This document shows, piece by piece, positions 1 through 6,143 of a stretch of DNA of 10,125 nt. The position numbers were made by a program, and so were the translations under genes. Origin of the DNA: Saprospiraceae bacterium (GTDB lineage Bacteria; Bacteroidota; Bacteroidia; Bacteroidales; JAIPBB01); contig JAIPBB010000198.1 of assembly GCA_021739805.1 (NCBI GenBank), positions 1 through 10,125 on the forward strand, in the 5' to 3' direction. The notes under the pieces are model-generated. The model was not told where the DNA came from. It searched no databases and worked only from the letters and a program-made list of their open reading frames with translations. Every line of letters starts with the position of its first letter. Position 1 is the stretch's first letter.

Positions 1-31
1 TTTGTTCATTTATTTTAATTTGACATTTATG

Positions 32-230
32 GTCATTAAGTAGTCAATAGGTTGTCATACGCTTCGGTGTCATTCAGTTGTCATTCGCTTCGCTGTCATT
101 AAGTGGTCATTAGGTGGTCATTATTTGTCATTCGGTTGTCATTCGATTATCATTTAGTAGTCAATTTGCAGATACAATAATGACGCACGAAGTGCAAATG
201 ACAATAAATGACGTCCGTAGGACAAATGAC
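32..230. repeat. 11-bp GTCATT tandem repeat followed by inverted AATGAC units with small hairpins
   Basis: From 32 to about 167 the plus strand repeats a unit of the form GTCATTnnGTn. Starts are at 32, 43, 54, 69, 80, 95, 106, 117, 127, 138, 149 and 160. Most steps are 11 bp; two are 15 bp because CGCTTCG is inserted, and one is 10 bp. From 179 the motif flips to AATGAC, at 179, 197, 207 and 225. Two of those gaps hold perfect mini-hairpins: GCAC-GAA-GTGC at 185-195 and GTCC-GTA-GGAC at 213-223. The block lies just downstream of the activase gene's stop codon, behind a run of eight A residues on that strand. It contains no credible gene. Whether it acts in termination, DNA structure or is inert intergenic repeat cannot be told from the sequence. 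Confidence 0.8.
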
Positions 231-241
231 TTTTTTTTATT

Positions 242-1036
242 CTATCCACCAATTCCTACTGTGAAACCTAAATTTTCGAATTCTTCTTTTATTGAGTCCA
301 TATCTTTTTCTGATAATGACTTTATATTTTCCAATCTGTTTTTTTTGTCGAATCTTTTATATTTGCTATTTGAAATATTGTGATAAGGTAATAAGTCAAT
401 TTGATTTATATTTTTTAAGCTTTTGATAAAGTCCTTAATTTCTTTAATATTTTCTTTTGTATCAGTTATTCCCGGAATCACCGGAAACCTTAAAATCACA
501 CTCTTATTGTTTTCGTCCAACCATTTTAAATTTTCTAAAATTCTTTCATTTGAAACTCCGGTATATTTTTCATGAAGTTTGCTGTCGATTATTTTAAGGT
601 CGAAAAGGAATAAGCCAGCGACTTTTGAAATTTTTTCAATAATTTCTTGAGATGCAAATCCACTTGTGTCAATAGCTGTGTGAATTCCTGAGTCTTTACA
701 TTTTTTTAAAATTTTAAAAAGAAAATCTGCTTGCATTAAAGGTTCTCCACCTGAAAAAGTCACTCCCCCACCCGACTCTTCAAAGAACACTTTATCGCCT
801 GAAATAATTTCAAATAATTCTTCAACAGAAATATTATATCCAATCCAACTTTCCCTTTCAAAGATTTTCCCTTCAAGTTTTGTAGTTTTAATGTATTTCT
901 CAGCTTTTGCATTTTTACTTTCAGGATTATGACACCACCAGCAATCCAAAGGGCAGCCTTTGAAAAATACGGTTTGTCGTATTCCCGAACCATCATGTAC
1001 TGCAAAATGCTTAATATCGAAAATTATAGCATCCAT
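242..1036 (-). CDS. Radical-SAM glycyl-radical enzyme activating protein (pyruvate formate-lyase activase family)
   Basis: Predicted to cleave S-adenosylmethionine reductively and install the glycyl radical on a partner enzyme of the pyruvate formate-lyase superfamily, in the anaerobic cytoplasm. The 264-residue protein has the cluster-binding CX3CX2C motif at C28, C32 and C35 (CPLDCWWC). It also has the SAM-binding SGGEP at 95-99, DTSG at 123-126, DLK at 146-148, PVIPG at 185-189 and LPYH at 216-219, all family hallmarks in the expected order. The usual DGPGIR near the N-terminus reads DGSGIR here. Many activases with this kind of N-terminus carry a ferredoxin-like insert with eight cysteines between the first motif and SGGEP; this one has no cysteine there and so resembles the short, single-cluster type. 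The ATG at 1036 places the conserved FDIKHFAVHDG segment at the expected N-terminal position. No partner enzyme is in the window, so its substrate is unknown. The family call is firm. Confidence 0.93.
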   Translation of the reverse strand: MDAIIFDIKHFAVHDGSGIRQTVFFKGCPLDCWWCHNPESKNAKAEKYIKTTKLEGKIFERESWIGYNISVEELFEIISGDKVFFEESGGGVTFSGGEPLMQADFLFKILKKCKDSGIHTAIDTSGFASQEIIEKISKVAGLFLFDLKIIDSKLHEKYTGVSNERILENLKWLDENNKSVILRFPVIPGITDTKENIKEIKDFIKSLKNINQIDLLPYHNISNSKYKRFDKKNRLENIKSLSEKDMDSIKEEFENLGFTVGIGG

Positions 1037-1049
1037 TTTAATGTTTTTT

Positions 1050-1139
1050 GATATTAATTTTCTTCATTTCCCCAAATCCCTGAAGGGTGTGAAGAAAATC
1101 AATATCTCCCTTAAGGGATGGGGTAAAATATTGATTTTC
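1050..1139. repeat. Three-segment inverted-repeat element in the leader of the activase gene
   Basis: Segment 1091-1106 can pair with either of two flanking segments. To its left, 1050-1065 matches over all 16 positions with one difference. To its right, 1128-1139 is a perfect 12-bp inverted match to 1094-1105. The two pairings exclude one another. The loops hold CCCTGAAGGG (1078-1087) and the perfect palindrome CCCTTAAGGG (1108-1117). Those loops are also roughly complementary to each other through AGGGAT and GGGG tracts. In RNA transcribed leftward toward the activase, the single difference in the 16-bp stem becomes a G-U wobble pair; in the opposite RNA it would be a mismatch. The element ends 13 bp before the activase start codon. 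It could be a riboregulator or a Bacteroidota REP-like intergenic repeat; both readings are inference. Confidence 0.75.
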
Positions 1140-1208
1140 CATTTTTAGATATTAATAAGTAAATTGTAAGTCGAAAAAGCTATTAGACTAGAAAATCCAA
1201 CATTCGAA

Positions 1209-1222
1209 AAGGCATTTGCCTT
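1209..1222 (-). terminator. Possible weak terminator hairpin after the TPR membrane protein gene
   Basis: AAGGCA and TGCCTT form a 6-bp stem around two bases, about 70 bp past the stop codon of the leftward gene. Read leftward, the stem runs into a short T stretch (TTTT including stem bases). The stem is short and the T run is poor, so this is a tentative call. Confidence 0.3.
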
Positions 1223-1269
1223 CAGAGTGAGATAATTTATTAGATGAAAATGTTATCATAATGTTGATA

Positions 1270-1277
1270 CAAAGATA
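1270..1277 (-). promoter_or_regulatory. Possible -7 promoter element for the activase gene
   Basis: On the minus strand this reads TATCTTTG, an exact match to the Bacteroidota -7 consensus TAnnTTTG. No TTTG is found 19-21 bp upstream, so only half of the promoter is present. Transcription from here would give the activase a leader of about 230 nt that contains the three-segment inverted repeat at 1050-1139. Chance occurrence in such AT-rich DNA is quite possible. Confidence 0.3.
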
Positions 1278-1293
1278 ATTATTATTGTAATTT

Positions 1294-3630
1294 CTACTTT
1301 GCTTTCTCCTTCTCCGCCAACTTTAAATTATTTTTAGCCAATTCAAAATCAGGAGCAGATTTAAGAGCCATTTCACAGGCTTCAATTGCTTTATCCCATT
1401 GTTGTAAAGCATTGTAAGCTGAGCAAATATTGTTGTAGGCTGTAGCATCGCCGGGTTTTAACTTTAATGCTTTTTCACAGGCTTCAACACATTTCAAATA
1501 TAAACCTTCAGTATAATATGTCAGGCTTAGGTTTATTAATCCATTAAAGTCTAAATTATCAATTGGAGTTGCTTCAAGGCTCATCATTTTTTCGGCTCTT
1601 GCCAGATTTCCTTTTGCAAGGCTGTGGTCAGGTTGGAGATATAGTGCTTTCTGGCAGGCTTCTGCTGCTTTCGCCCATTGTTGCATTGCATTATAGGCAG
1701 AGCATATATTGTTATAAGCATTCACATATTTGGGGTCAATTTCTAAAGCCTTCTCACAAGCTACAATGCAGTTTTCGAATTCCTCTTTTTCGTAATAAGC
1801 CAAACTTAAATTAATGTAATTATCAGCAGTTGGATATTCTTTAATAATATCAAGATAGGTTTCAACTTTTGATTTTTTGCCTTCGGATAATGCTAAATAA
1901 TAAATTGCAGTTTCGTTTCCCGGGTTTAATTCCAATGTTTTGTTGGATATGACTTTTAGTTTATCCCATTGATAATCTGCAGCATATAATTCCATTAATT
2001 CATACATTGGGAAAATATATGCAGGACCGTATTCAACAGCTTTTTCAAAATTTTTAATCGCTTCGGCATTCCTTCCATGATTTTTAAGAAATTTACCATA
2101 ATAGTAATATGACTCATGAAAATAAGGATTAAAGGAAATGGCATTTTTATAATAAGTTTCAGCTTCTTCAGTTAAGCCCATTGCATCTTTCAAAGCTCCC
2201 ATATTAACGTGAAGATAGGAATAATAAGGATTGTAAATCAGGGCTTCTTCGAAATATTTCAAAGCTTTTTCGTTATCACCCTTTCGCATTTGTGATAAAC
2301 CATAATTCATTAAACCACGACCGTGTTTAGGATTTTTTATAGTAACATCCAACCATAGTGATTCTCCATTATCCCAAACAGCATTTCTGACTGAAGTTCC
2401 ATAAGCATGAACCCCAATTATAATAAAAGCAACAAGGACAATAATGTTTTTCATAGCAAAATTTTCAGTTATTTTCTGTTTCCATTTAAACATTAAAAGA
2501 CCAATAGCCCATGAAAAACTTAAAACAAGACCAACAAAAGGATAAAACATTCTATGGTCATTCATTGGTTCGGCAAGAGGAATTAAACTTGATGTTGGAA
2601 GAAGAGTTATAAAAAACCATAAAATCCCAAATGCAATTGGTCGCTGCTCGGGTTTTTTATAAGTCCTGTAAACCAAATATAACATTCCAATAATAAAAAG
2701 AAAACCAATAATGAATTTAAAGCTTAATATACTTTCGGTGAAAGCCCATCCGGCATCAGCACTCAGGCTATAAGGAACAAAGAATGAAATAAAATAATGT
2801 AATATCACATAAGGCATAGTCATTAAGTAAACAATTCGACTTGGTCCACCTGGTGTAAATGAATCGGATGCCATTTTCAAAGTTAATATTGTAATGAATA
2901 AAGTGATAAAGAATGTATATAGCAGGCTGTAGATAGTCTGTTTATATAATTTCAGATTTCCAGCTTTCTTCAATTCTTTATATTCGAACATTATGAAATA
3001 TATAATTAGTAAAGGGAAAAACATTGCGGCTGTGAGCTTGGTGAAAAGTCCAAAAATTACAGGAATCAGAAATAAACCGTAAATTCTTTTTCGTGGGAAA
3101 TACATGTAAATCACAAATGAAGCAATAACAGCAAAAGTAGAATATGAATCGGAGCGTGCAATTATATAATTTATTGTTTCGGCATTAACCATATGGAAAC
3201 CATAAAAGGCAACCGCAAACAATGCCAAATATTTGTTCCAATCGTTTTTCAATGCTTTATCCATTATTTTTTTGAAGAGCAAAAACATTAAAATCAATTG
3301 CAAAACAAAAACAGTGAACATCGAAAAATGATAAAAACGTGTGTCGAGTCCATGACCTTCAGGGCTAAATTTACTACTTAGCCAATAATCAATTGCAATA
3401 GTTGTTGACATAAAGGGTCTGTAAACTTGATTTGCCGGCAGATTGCTAACTGTTTCTGCACCCTTTGTGAAAAATAATGGAATATTACTTAGCTTTTGAA
3501 TATAGAGATTGTTTTGAATTGTGTGTGAATCATCAAAATGAAAATCATTGTCGAAATGATTCCAGTAGGTGATTATCAGTAATAATAGCAAAAATGAAGC
3601 TAAGGAAATGAATATCTTTTTTTCGCTCAT
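1294..3630 (-). CDS. Polytopic membrane glycosyltransferase-like protein with C-terminal TPR repeats (TMTC-like, GT-C fold)
   Basis: A 778-residue protein in two halves. Residues 1-410 contain about ten or eleven hydrophobic segments, starting at 7-22. The first outer loop carries HFDDSHTI (31-38), the acidic FDD motif expected of GT-C glycosyltransferases. It is followed by VYRPFMSTT (69-77) and, near 358-367, DHRMFYPFVG, which resembles the conserved R-x-(L/F)-Y-x-P-x-x-G of TMTC/DUF1736 proteins. Residues about 433-775 are tetratricopeptide repeats with typical G/A-Y and A-L-x-x-x-P spacing (for example 452-468, 613-633, 710-727). By family, the enzyme would transfer a sugar from a lipid-linked donor on the periplasmic face, with the TPRs gripping the acceptor; donor and acceptor are unknown. 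The two last TPR pairs are a recent duplication. It stands alone, divergent from the acyltransferase gene. The start ATG precedes a single SEKK and a membrane helix, which fits. The architecture is well supported; catalytic activity is inferred. Confidence 0.82.
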   Translation of the reverse strand: MSEKKIFISLASFLLLLLIITYWNHFDNDFHFDDSHTIQNNLYIQKLSNIPLFFTKGAETVSNLPANQVYRPFMSTTIAIDYWLSSKFSPEGHGLDTRFYHFSMFTVFVLQLILMFLLFKKIMDKALKNDWNKYLALFAVAFYGFHMVNAETINYIIARSDSYSTFAVIASFVIYMYFPRKRIYGLFLIPVIFGLFTKLTAAMFFPLLIIYFIMFEYKELKKAGNLKLYKQTIYSLLYTFFITLFITILTLKMASDSFTPGGPSRIVYLMTMPYVILHYFISFFVPYSLSADAGWAFTESILSFKFIIGFLFIIGMLYLVYRTYKKPEQRPIAFGILWFFITLLPTSSLIPLAEPMNDHRMFYPFVGLVLSFSWAIGLLMFKWKQKITENFAMKNIIVLVAFIIIGVHAYGTSVRNAVWDNGESLWLDVTIKNPKHGRGLMNYGLSQMRKGDNEKALKYFEEALIYNPYYSYLHVNMGALKDAMGLTEEAETYYKNAISFNPYFHESYYYYGKFLKNHGRNAEAIKNFEKAVEYGPAYIFPMYELMELYAADYQWDKLKVISNKTLELNPGNETAIYYLALSEGKKSKVETYLDIIKEYPTADNYINLSLAYYEKEEFENCIVACEKALEIDPKYVNAYNNICSAYNAMQQWAKAAEACQKALYLQPDHSLAKGNLARAEKMMSLEATPIDNLDFNGLINLSLTYYTEGLYLKCVEACEKALKLKPGDATAYNNICSAYNALQQWDKAIEACEMALKSAPDFELAKNNLKLAEKEKAK
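1309..1818 (-). repeat. Internal direct duplication of a two-TPR module within the membrane protein gene
   Basis: Residues 605-681 (bases 1588-1818) and 698-774 (bases 1309-1539) align without a single gap at a constant offset of 93 residues. By hand count 46 of 77 residues are identical, including the whole stretch AYNNICSAYNA and the surrounding CEKAL and QQW motifs. The 16-residue linker between them is unrelated to TPR. This is more similarity than unrelated TPRs share and indicates a tandem duplication of a two-repeat module. Confidence 0.8.
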
Positions 3631-3829
3631 GTTTTATCTGGTTTATGGTTCAAATTTAGAAAAAAAAAGTATATGGGAATATATAGTCTTTGCAAGAAAA
3701 CTCCAAATATCAAAAAACAAATTACAAATAAGCATTTATTATTCTGGAATTTCATAATTTATTATTGTTAATCACTGCTTAAGCAAAACTTTAAAATAAT
3801 TCCCCAAAAACAATATTTCCCTTTATAAA

Positions 3830-3988
3830 GGTACAGAGTACCGATAATATTTATAGCTTTTTATTCAATGAATGTTCCATAAGGTGCAGAGCACCGTTAT
3901 ATTATTTATAGCACACAATATTGCGGTGCTCTGCACCTTGTATTTTATTAGCTTATTATTTTCTATAAATATATTGGTACTCTGTACC
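3830..3988. repeat. Four copies of a GGTRCAGAGYACC palindromic element in nested inverted arrangement
   Basis: The copies are GGTACAGAGTACC (3830-3842), GGTGCAGAGCACC (3883-3895), and their reverse complements at 3925-3937 and 3976-3988. Each copy is itself a 5-bp stem with a three-base loop (AGA, or TCT in the reversed copies). The two inner copies also form a perfect 16-bp inverted repeat (3881-3896 with 3924-3939). The two outer copies, with their attached ATATTTATAG tail, form a longer imperfect one (3830-3856 with 3963-3988). The first, second and fourth copies carry the TTTATAG tail on the same relative side, so the repeated unit is larger than the hairpin. The layout resembles REP/BIME-type or miniature mobile repeats. 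No transposase is nearby. Confidence 0.85.
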
Positions 3989-4052
3989 AATAGATACTAG
4001 AACTAAATCATAGAATCTATTTTTCTTTGTGGGGATTTATTTTGAAAGTTTT

Positions 4053-4081
4053 ACTAATCAATAAATCAGGCACTGATTAGT
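4053..4081. promoter_or_regulatory. Inverted repeat and triloop hairpin upstream of the acyltransferase promoter
   Basis: ACTAATCA (4053-4060) and TGATTAGT (4074-4081) are perfect inverted repeats. Inside, AATCAG-GCA-CTGATT (4064-4078) makes a competing 6-bp hairpin with a GCA triloop. The site ends about 35 bp before the -33 promoter element, a plausible place for a regulator to bind. It could equally be a leftover repeat. Confidence 0.4.
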
Positions 4082-4116
4082 TAGTAAATTAGATTTTCAA
4101 TATAGATATGACCCAA

Positions 4117-4147
4117 TTTGCAAACTAGAGAATTTGTCTTACTTTTG
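4117..4147 (+). promoter_or_regulatory. Bacteroidota-type promoter for the acyltransferase gene
   Basis: TTTG at 4117-4120 is followed after exactly 19 bp by TACTTTTG at 4140-4147. This agrees with the -33 TTTG / -7 TAnnTTTG consensus used by the major sigma factor in this phylum, including spacing. Transcription would start near 4153-4155 and leave a leader of about 60 nt. The gene probably shares this promoter with the deacetylase downstream, since no second promoter is visible between them. Confidence 0.72.
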
Positions 4148-4214
4148 CGTTAGAAGTATGTTCTCATATTTTCATAAAAATCATTTCTATAATTGTCATC
4201 TTAGGTAAAAAAAC

Positions 4215-5066
4215 ATGTATGAATTTAAACAATTAGATTTATCAAGAAATGGAATTCAGGAAATTTCTGATTTACTGAATATTGTTTTCCCTGACACTGA
4301 TGCAAATTCTTATGAATATTTGGACTGGGAATATAATAAAAATCCCGAAGGAAAGGCAGTTGGATTTAATGCCTATATTGAAAAATCATTAGCTGCACAT
4401 TATGTTACACAACCTATAAAATCAATAATTAATGGAGTTGAAACAAAAGGCTTATTATCTTTAAACACTGCAACTCATCCCGACCATAGGGGCAAAAGAC
4501 TTTTTACGGATTTAGCTGAAAAAACTTATGAACTTGCTGCAAAAGAAGGATATAAATTTGTGATTGGTGTAGCAAATGAAAATAGTATTAAAGGTTTTAC
4601 AAAATATTTAGGCTTTAAATTGCTCAAACCATTGGATGTGAAAATCGGAATCGGATTACATAAAGAATCTCAAAATAATGATTATAGTTATTCACGTATA
4701 TGGGATAAAGAAACTATAAAGTGGAGATTATCAAATCCAATAATTGATTATAAATTAAAAGTAAAAAAGGGACAAACATATATTTTGGCTCCAACGAAAA
4801 AATTTGGCATTTATGCTTCAATCGGAATTTTTGATAATGGTATGTTTGATGAAACGCCAATATTGGGAAAAACTGTTTTCAATAAAGTAAGAATATGGAT
4901 TGGACTTGATGATAATATTAACTGGAAGAAATCAGCATACATCAGTTTTCCTGACAAATTAAAACCTTCACCTTTATATTTGATTTTCAAGGATTTGACA
5001 AATGATAATATAAGTTTAGATACTGCGACTATGAAATTTCAATGTATTGATTTTGATGCTTACTAA
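4215..5066 (+). CDS. GNAT-family acyltransferase with a C-terminal extension
   Basis: The 283-residue protein starts with a GNAT fold. The core acetyl-CoA-binding stretch is at about 80-137: LSLNTATHPDHRGKRLF supplies the beta-strand and the R-G-K-R-L pyrophosphate loop (92-96). Then follow a helix (98-111), GYKFVIGVANENS (112-124) and YLGF (131-134), the usual GNAT ending. Such enzymes move an acetyl or similar acyl group from CoA to an amine. Residues 145-283 extend beyond a normal GNAT domain of about 150 residues and include a WRLSNP motif (170-175). I cannot assign this part; a second, degenerate GNAT-like half is possible. There is no signal peptide or membrane segment, so it is cytoplasmic. 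It is followed in the same direction by a polysaccharide deacetylase, suggesting a role in sugar or polysaccharide N-acylation (inference). The ATG is preceded by an A-rich stretch. Confidence 0.78.
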   Translation: MYEFKQLDLSRNGIQEISDLLNIVFPDTDANSYEYLDWEYNKNPEGKAVGFNAYIEKSLAAHYVTQPIKSIINGVETKGLLSLNTATHPDHRGKRLFTDLAEKTYELAAKEGYKFVIGVANENSIKGFTKYLGFKLLKPLDVKIGIGLHKESQNNDYSYSRIWDKETIKWRLSNPIIDYKLKVKKGQTYILAPTKKFGIYASIGIFDNGMFDETPILGKTVFNKVRIWIGLDDNINWKKSAYISFPDKLKPSPLYLIFKDLTNDNISLDTATMKFQCIDFDAY

Positions 5067-5090
5067 TTGCATTTATTGGAGAAATATATC

Positions 5091-5266
5091 AATGTGATAA
5101 TGATGTAATGCGATAATGCGATAATGATGTAATGATATAATGATGCAATGATGTAATGATATAATGATGTAATGATGTAATGCGATAATGATGTAATGAT
5201 GTAATGCGATAATGATGCAATGATATAATGATACAATGATGTAATGATGTAATGCGGGAATGCAAG
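5091..5266 (+). repeat. 8-bp tandem repeat (AATGnnnn) of about 22 units between the acyltransferase and deacetylase genes
   Basis: AATG recurs every 8 bp without slippage across 176 bp. The four variable bases are usually ATGT, CGAT, ATAT or ATGC, with single cases of TGAT, ATAC, CGGG and CAAG at or near the ends. The array ends 16 bp before the deacetylase start codon. Because most units are followed by AATG after a T, they read as ATG-nnn-TAA, with the last A of the stop shared by the next ATG. Units ending in C read ATG-nnn-CAA-TGA instead. On the minus strand the 24-base superperiod leaves spurious frames open. The array may be a variable-number minisatellite. Confidence 0.92.
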
Positions 5267-5282
5267 AATAAAGATAAAAAAA

Positions 5283-6143
5283 ATGACACAGAATTTTCTA
5301 ACTTTTGATATTGAGGAATGGTACAATGCTAATTTTAATAGCCTTGACTCAAGTCAGTTTGAAAATAAAGCCAGCAATTTAGAATCCAATGTGGATACGC
5401 TGATTGATATTTGTGCTGAATATAATGTTAAATCAACTTGTTTTGTTTTAGGCAAACTAGCGGAGACGAAACCACAAATTATTAAAAAATTACATAATGC
5501 CGGACACGAAATAGCTTGTCATAGTTATAATCATAAATTGATTTATGAAATGACTTCAAATGAGTTTGATAAAGATTTGAAAAAGGCAAACTCTTTATTG
5601 GAAAATTTAATAGGCGAAAAAGTTATTGGTTTCAGGGCACCATCATGGTCGGTGAATGAGAAAATTTTAGAGTGGTTTTATGATGTTCTTGGTGAAAACG
5701 GAATAAAATATTCATCATCAGTTTATCCCGCAAAAACATATTTATATGGATTGCCAAATTTCCCTTCAAAGATTCATTTTCCTGTTGTGAACGGAATAAC
5801 CAAGAGTGTAATTGAAATCCCACAAAGTTTAATTAATGTTCTTGGGAAAACTATTGGTTTTAGCGGTGGTTTTTTTCTTAGAGTTTTCCCCGCATGGTTT
5901 ATAAATAAAAATATTTCTAAGTTAAATAAGAAAGGGAATAGTGTTTTTATATATCTTCATCCCCACGAAATTGATAATAATTTACCAAAAGCGAATATGA
6001 GCAAAAAGGAAAGCTTAATTTTTTATTGGAATATTAAAAATACCGAAAAAAAAATTAGGGCATTATTGGAACAACCAGCTTACTCCTTCACAAACTTCTC
6101 CCGAAATATAGCACCGGAGCGAGTTATCCCCTCCAAAATATAA
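5283..6143 (+). CDS. Polysaccharide deacetylase (NodB-type, exosortase/PEP-CTERM-locus subfamily)
   Basis: Predicted to remove N-acetyl groups from a polysaccharide or its lipid-linked precursor with a metal-dependent carbohydrate-esterase-4 fold. The 286-residue protein shows the first motif TFDIEEW (7-13, aspartate D9), the metal-binding H80-SYN-H84 within GHEIACHSYNH, and the GFRAPSWS motif (117-124). It also has YSSSVYPAKTYLYGLPNFP (143-161) and LHPHEID (225-231) with the late catalytic histidine. The SVYP, YG-P-FP and GGFFLRVFP (195-203) segments are typical of the deacetylases found in exosortase/EPS loci, whose C-terminus is DUF3473. No signal peptide is present, as usual for that group. 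The ATG at 5283 is preceded by an A8 tract and places the first motif at the very N-terminus, as in relatives. It follows the acyltransferase gene, and its last 64 bp overlap the oppositely oriented T9SS gene. Confidence 0.9.
   Translation: MTQNFLTFDIEEWYNANFNSLDSSQFENKASNLESNVDTLIDICAEYNVKSTCFVLGKLAETKPQIIKKLHNAGHEIACHSYNHKLIYEMTSNEFDKDLKKANSLLENLIGEKVIGFRAPSWSVNEKILEWFYDVLGENGIKYSSSVYPAKTYLYGLPNFPSKIHFPVVNGITKSVIEIPQSLINVLGKTIGFSGGFFLRVFPAWFINKNISKLNKKGNSVFIYLHPHEIDNNLPKANMSKKESLIFYWNIKNTEKKIRALLEQPAYSFTNFSRNIAPERVIPSKI

Larger units (their letters stand above)
3631..4214. other. 584-bp divergent intergenic region without a gene
   Basis: It separates two genes that point away from each other. 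It holds four palindromic copies (3830-3988), a small hairpin (4053-4081) and a rightward promoter (4117-4147), described separately. For the leftward gene, the minus strand has TAAATTTG at 3651-3658, a -7-like octamer only about 20 bp before the start codon. No TTTG lies at the right distance behind it, so that promoter is uncertain. The stretch 3660-3825 is simple AT-rich sequence in which I see nothing else, and no ORF here looks coding. Confidence 0.7.

Noticed and set aside
114..383. Plus-strand 89-residue open frame over the left repeat field.
   Set aside because: It begins in the repeats and then lies antisense to the end of the well-supported activase gene; its composition is phenylalanine-, serine- and leucine-rich, as expected from antisense AT-rich DNA.
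760..1005. Second minus-strand frame within the activase gene.
   Set aside because: It is a shifted-frame shadow of the activase, which has all its catalytic motifs intact in the other frame.
3569..3757. Plus-strand 62-residue open frame overlapping the start of the TPR membrane protein.
   Set aside because: It is antisense to the N-terminal codons of a strong gene and then enters AT-rich spacer; no family features.
5091..5266. Possible CRISPR array.
   Set aside because: The unit is only 8 bp with no unique spacers and no cas genes nearby.
5091..5266. Frameshift-type phase variation switching an ORF on or off by 8-bp slippage.
   Set aside because: The array lies outside both coding sequences: the acyltransferase stops at 5066 and the deacetylase starts at 5283, and frames through the array on the plus strand are closed by stops.
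5063..5326. Minus-strand open frames with HYIITSLS-type 8-residue repeats (87 and 66 residues).
   Set aside because: They are read-outs of the 8-bp DNA repeat (three units give eight codons), are open in two frames at once, and run into flanking genes; not a real repeat protein.
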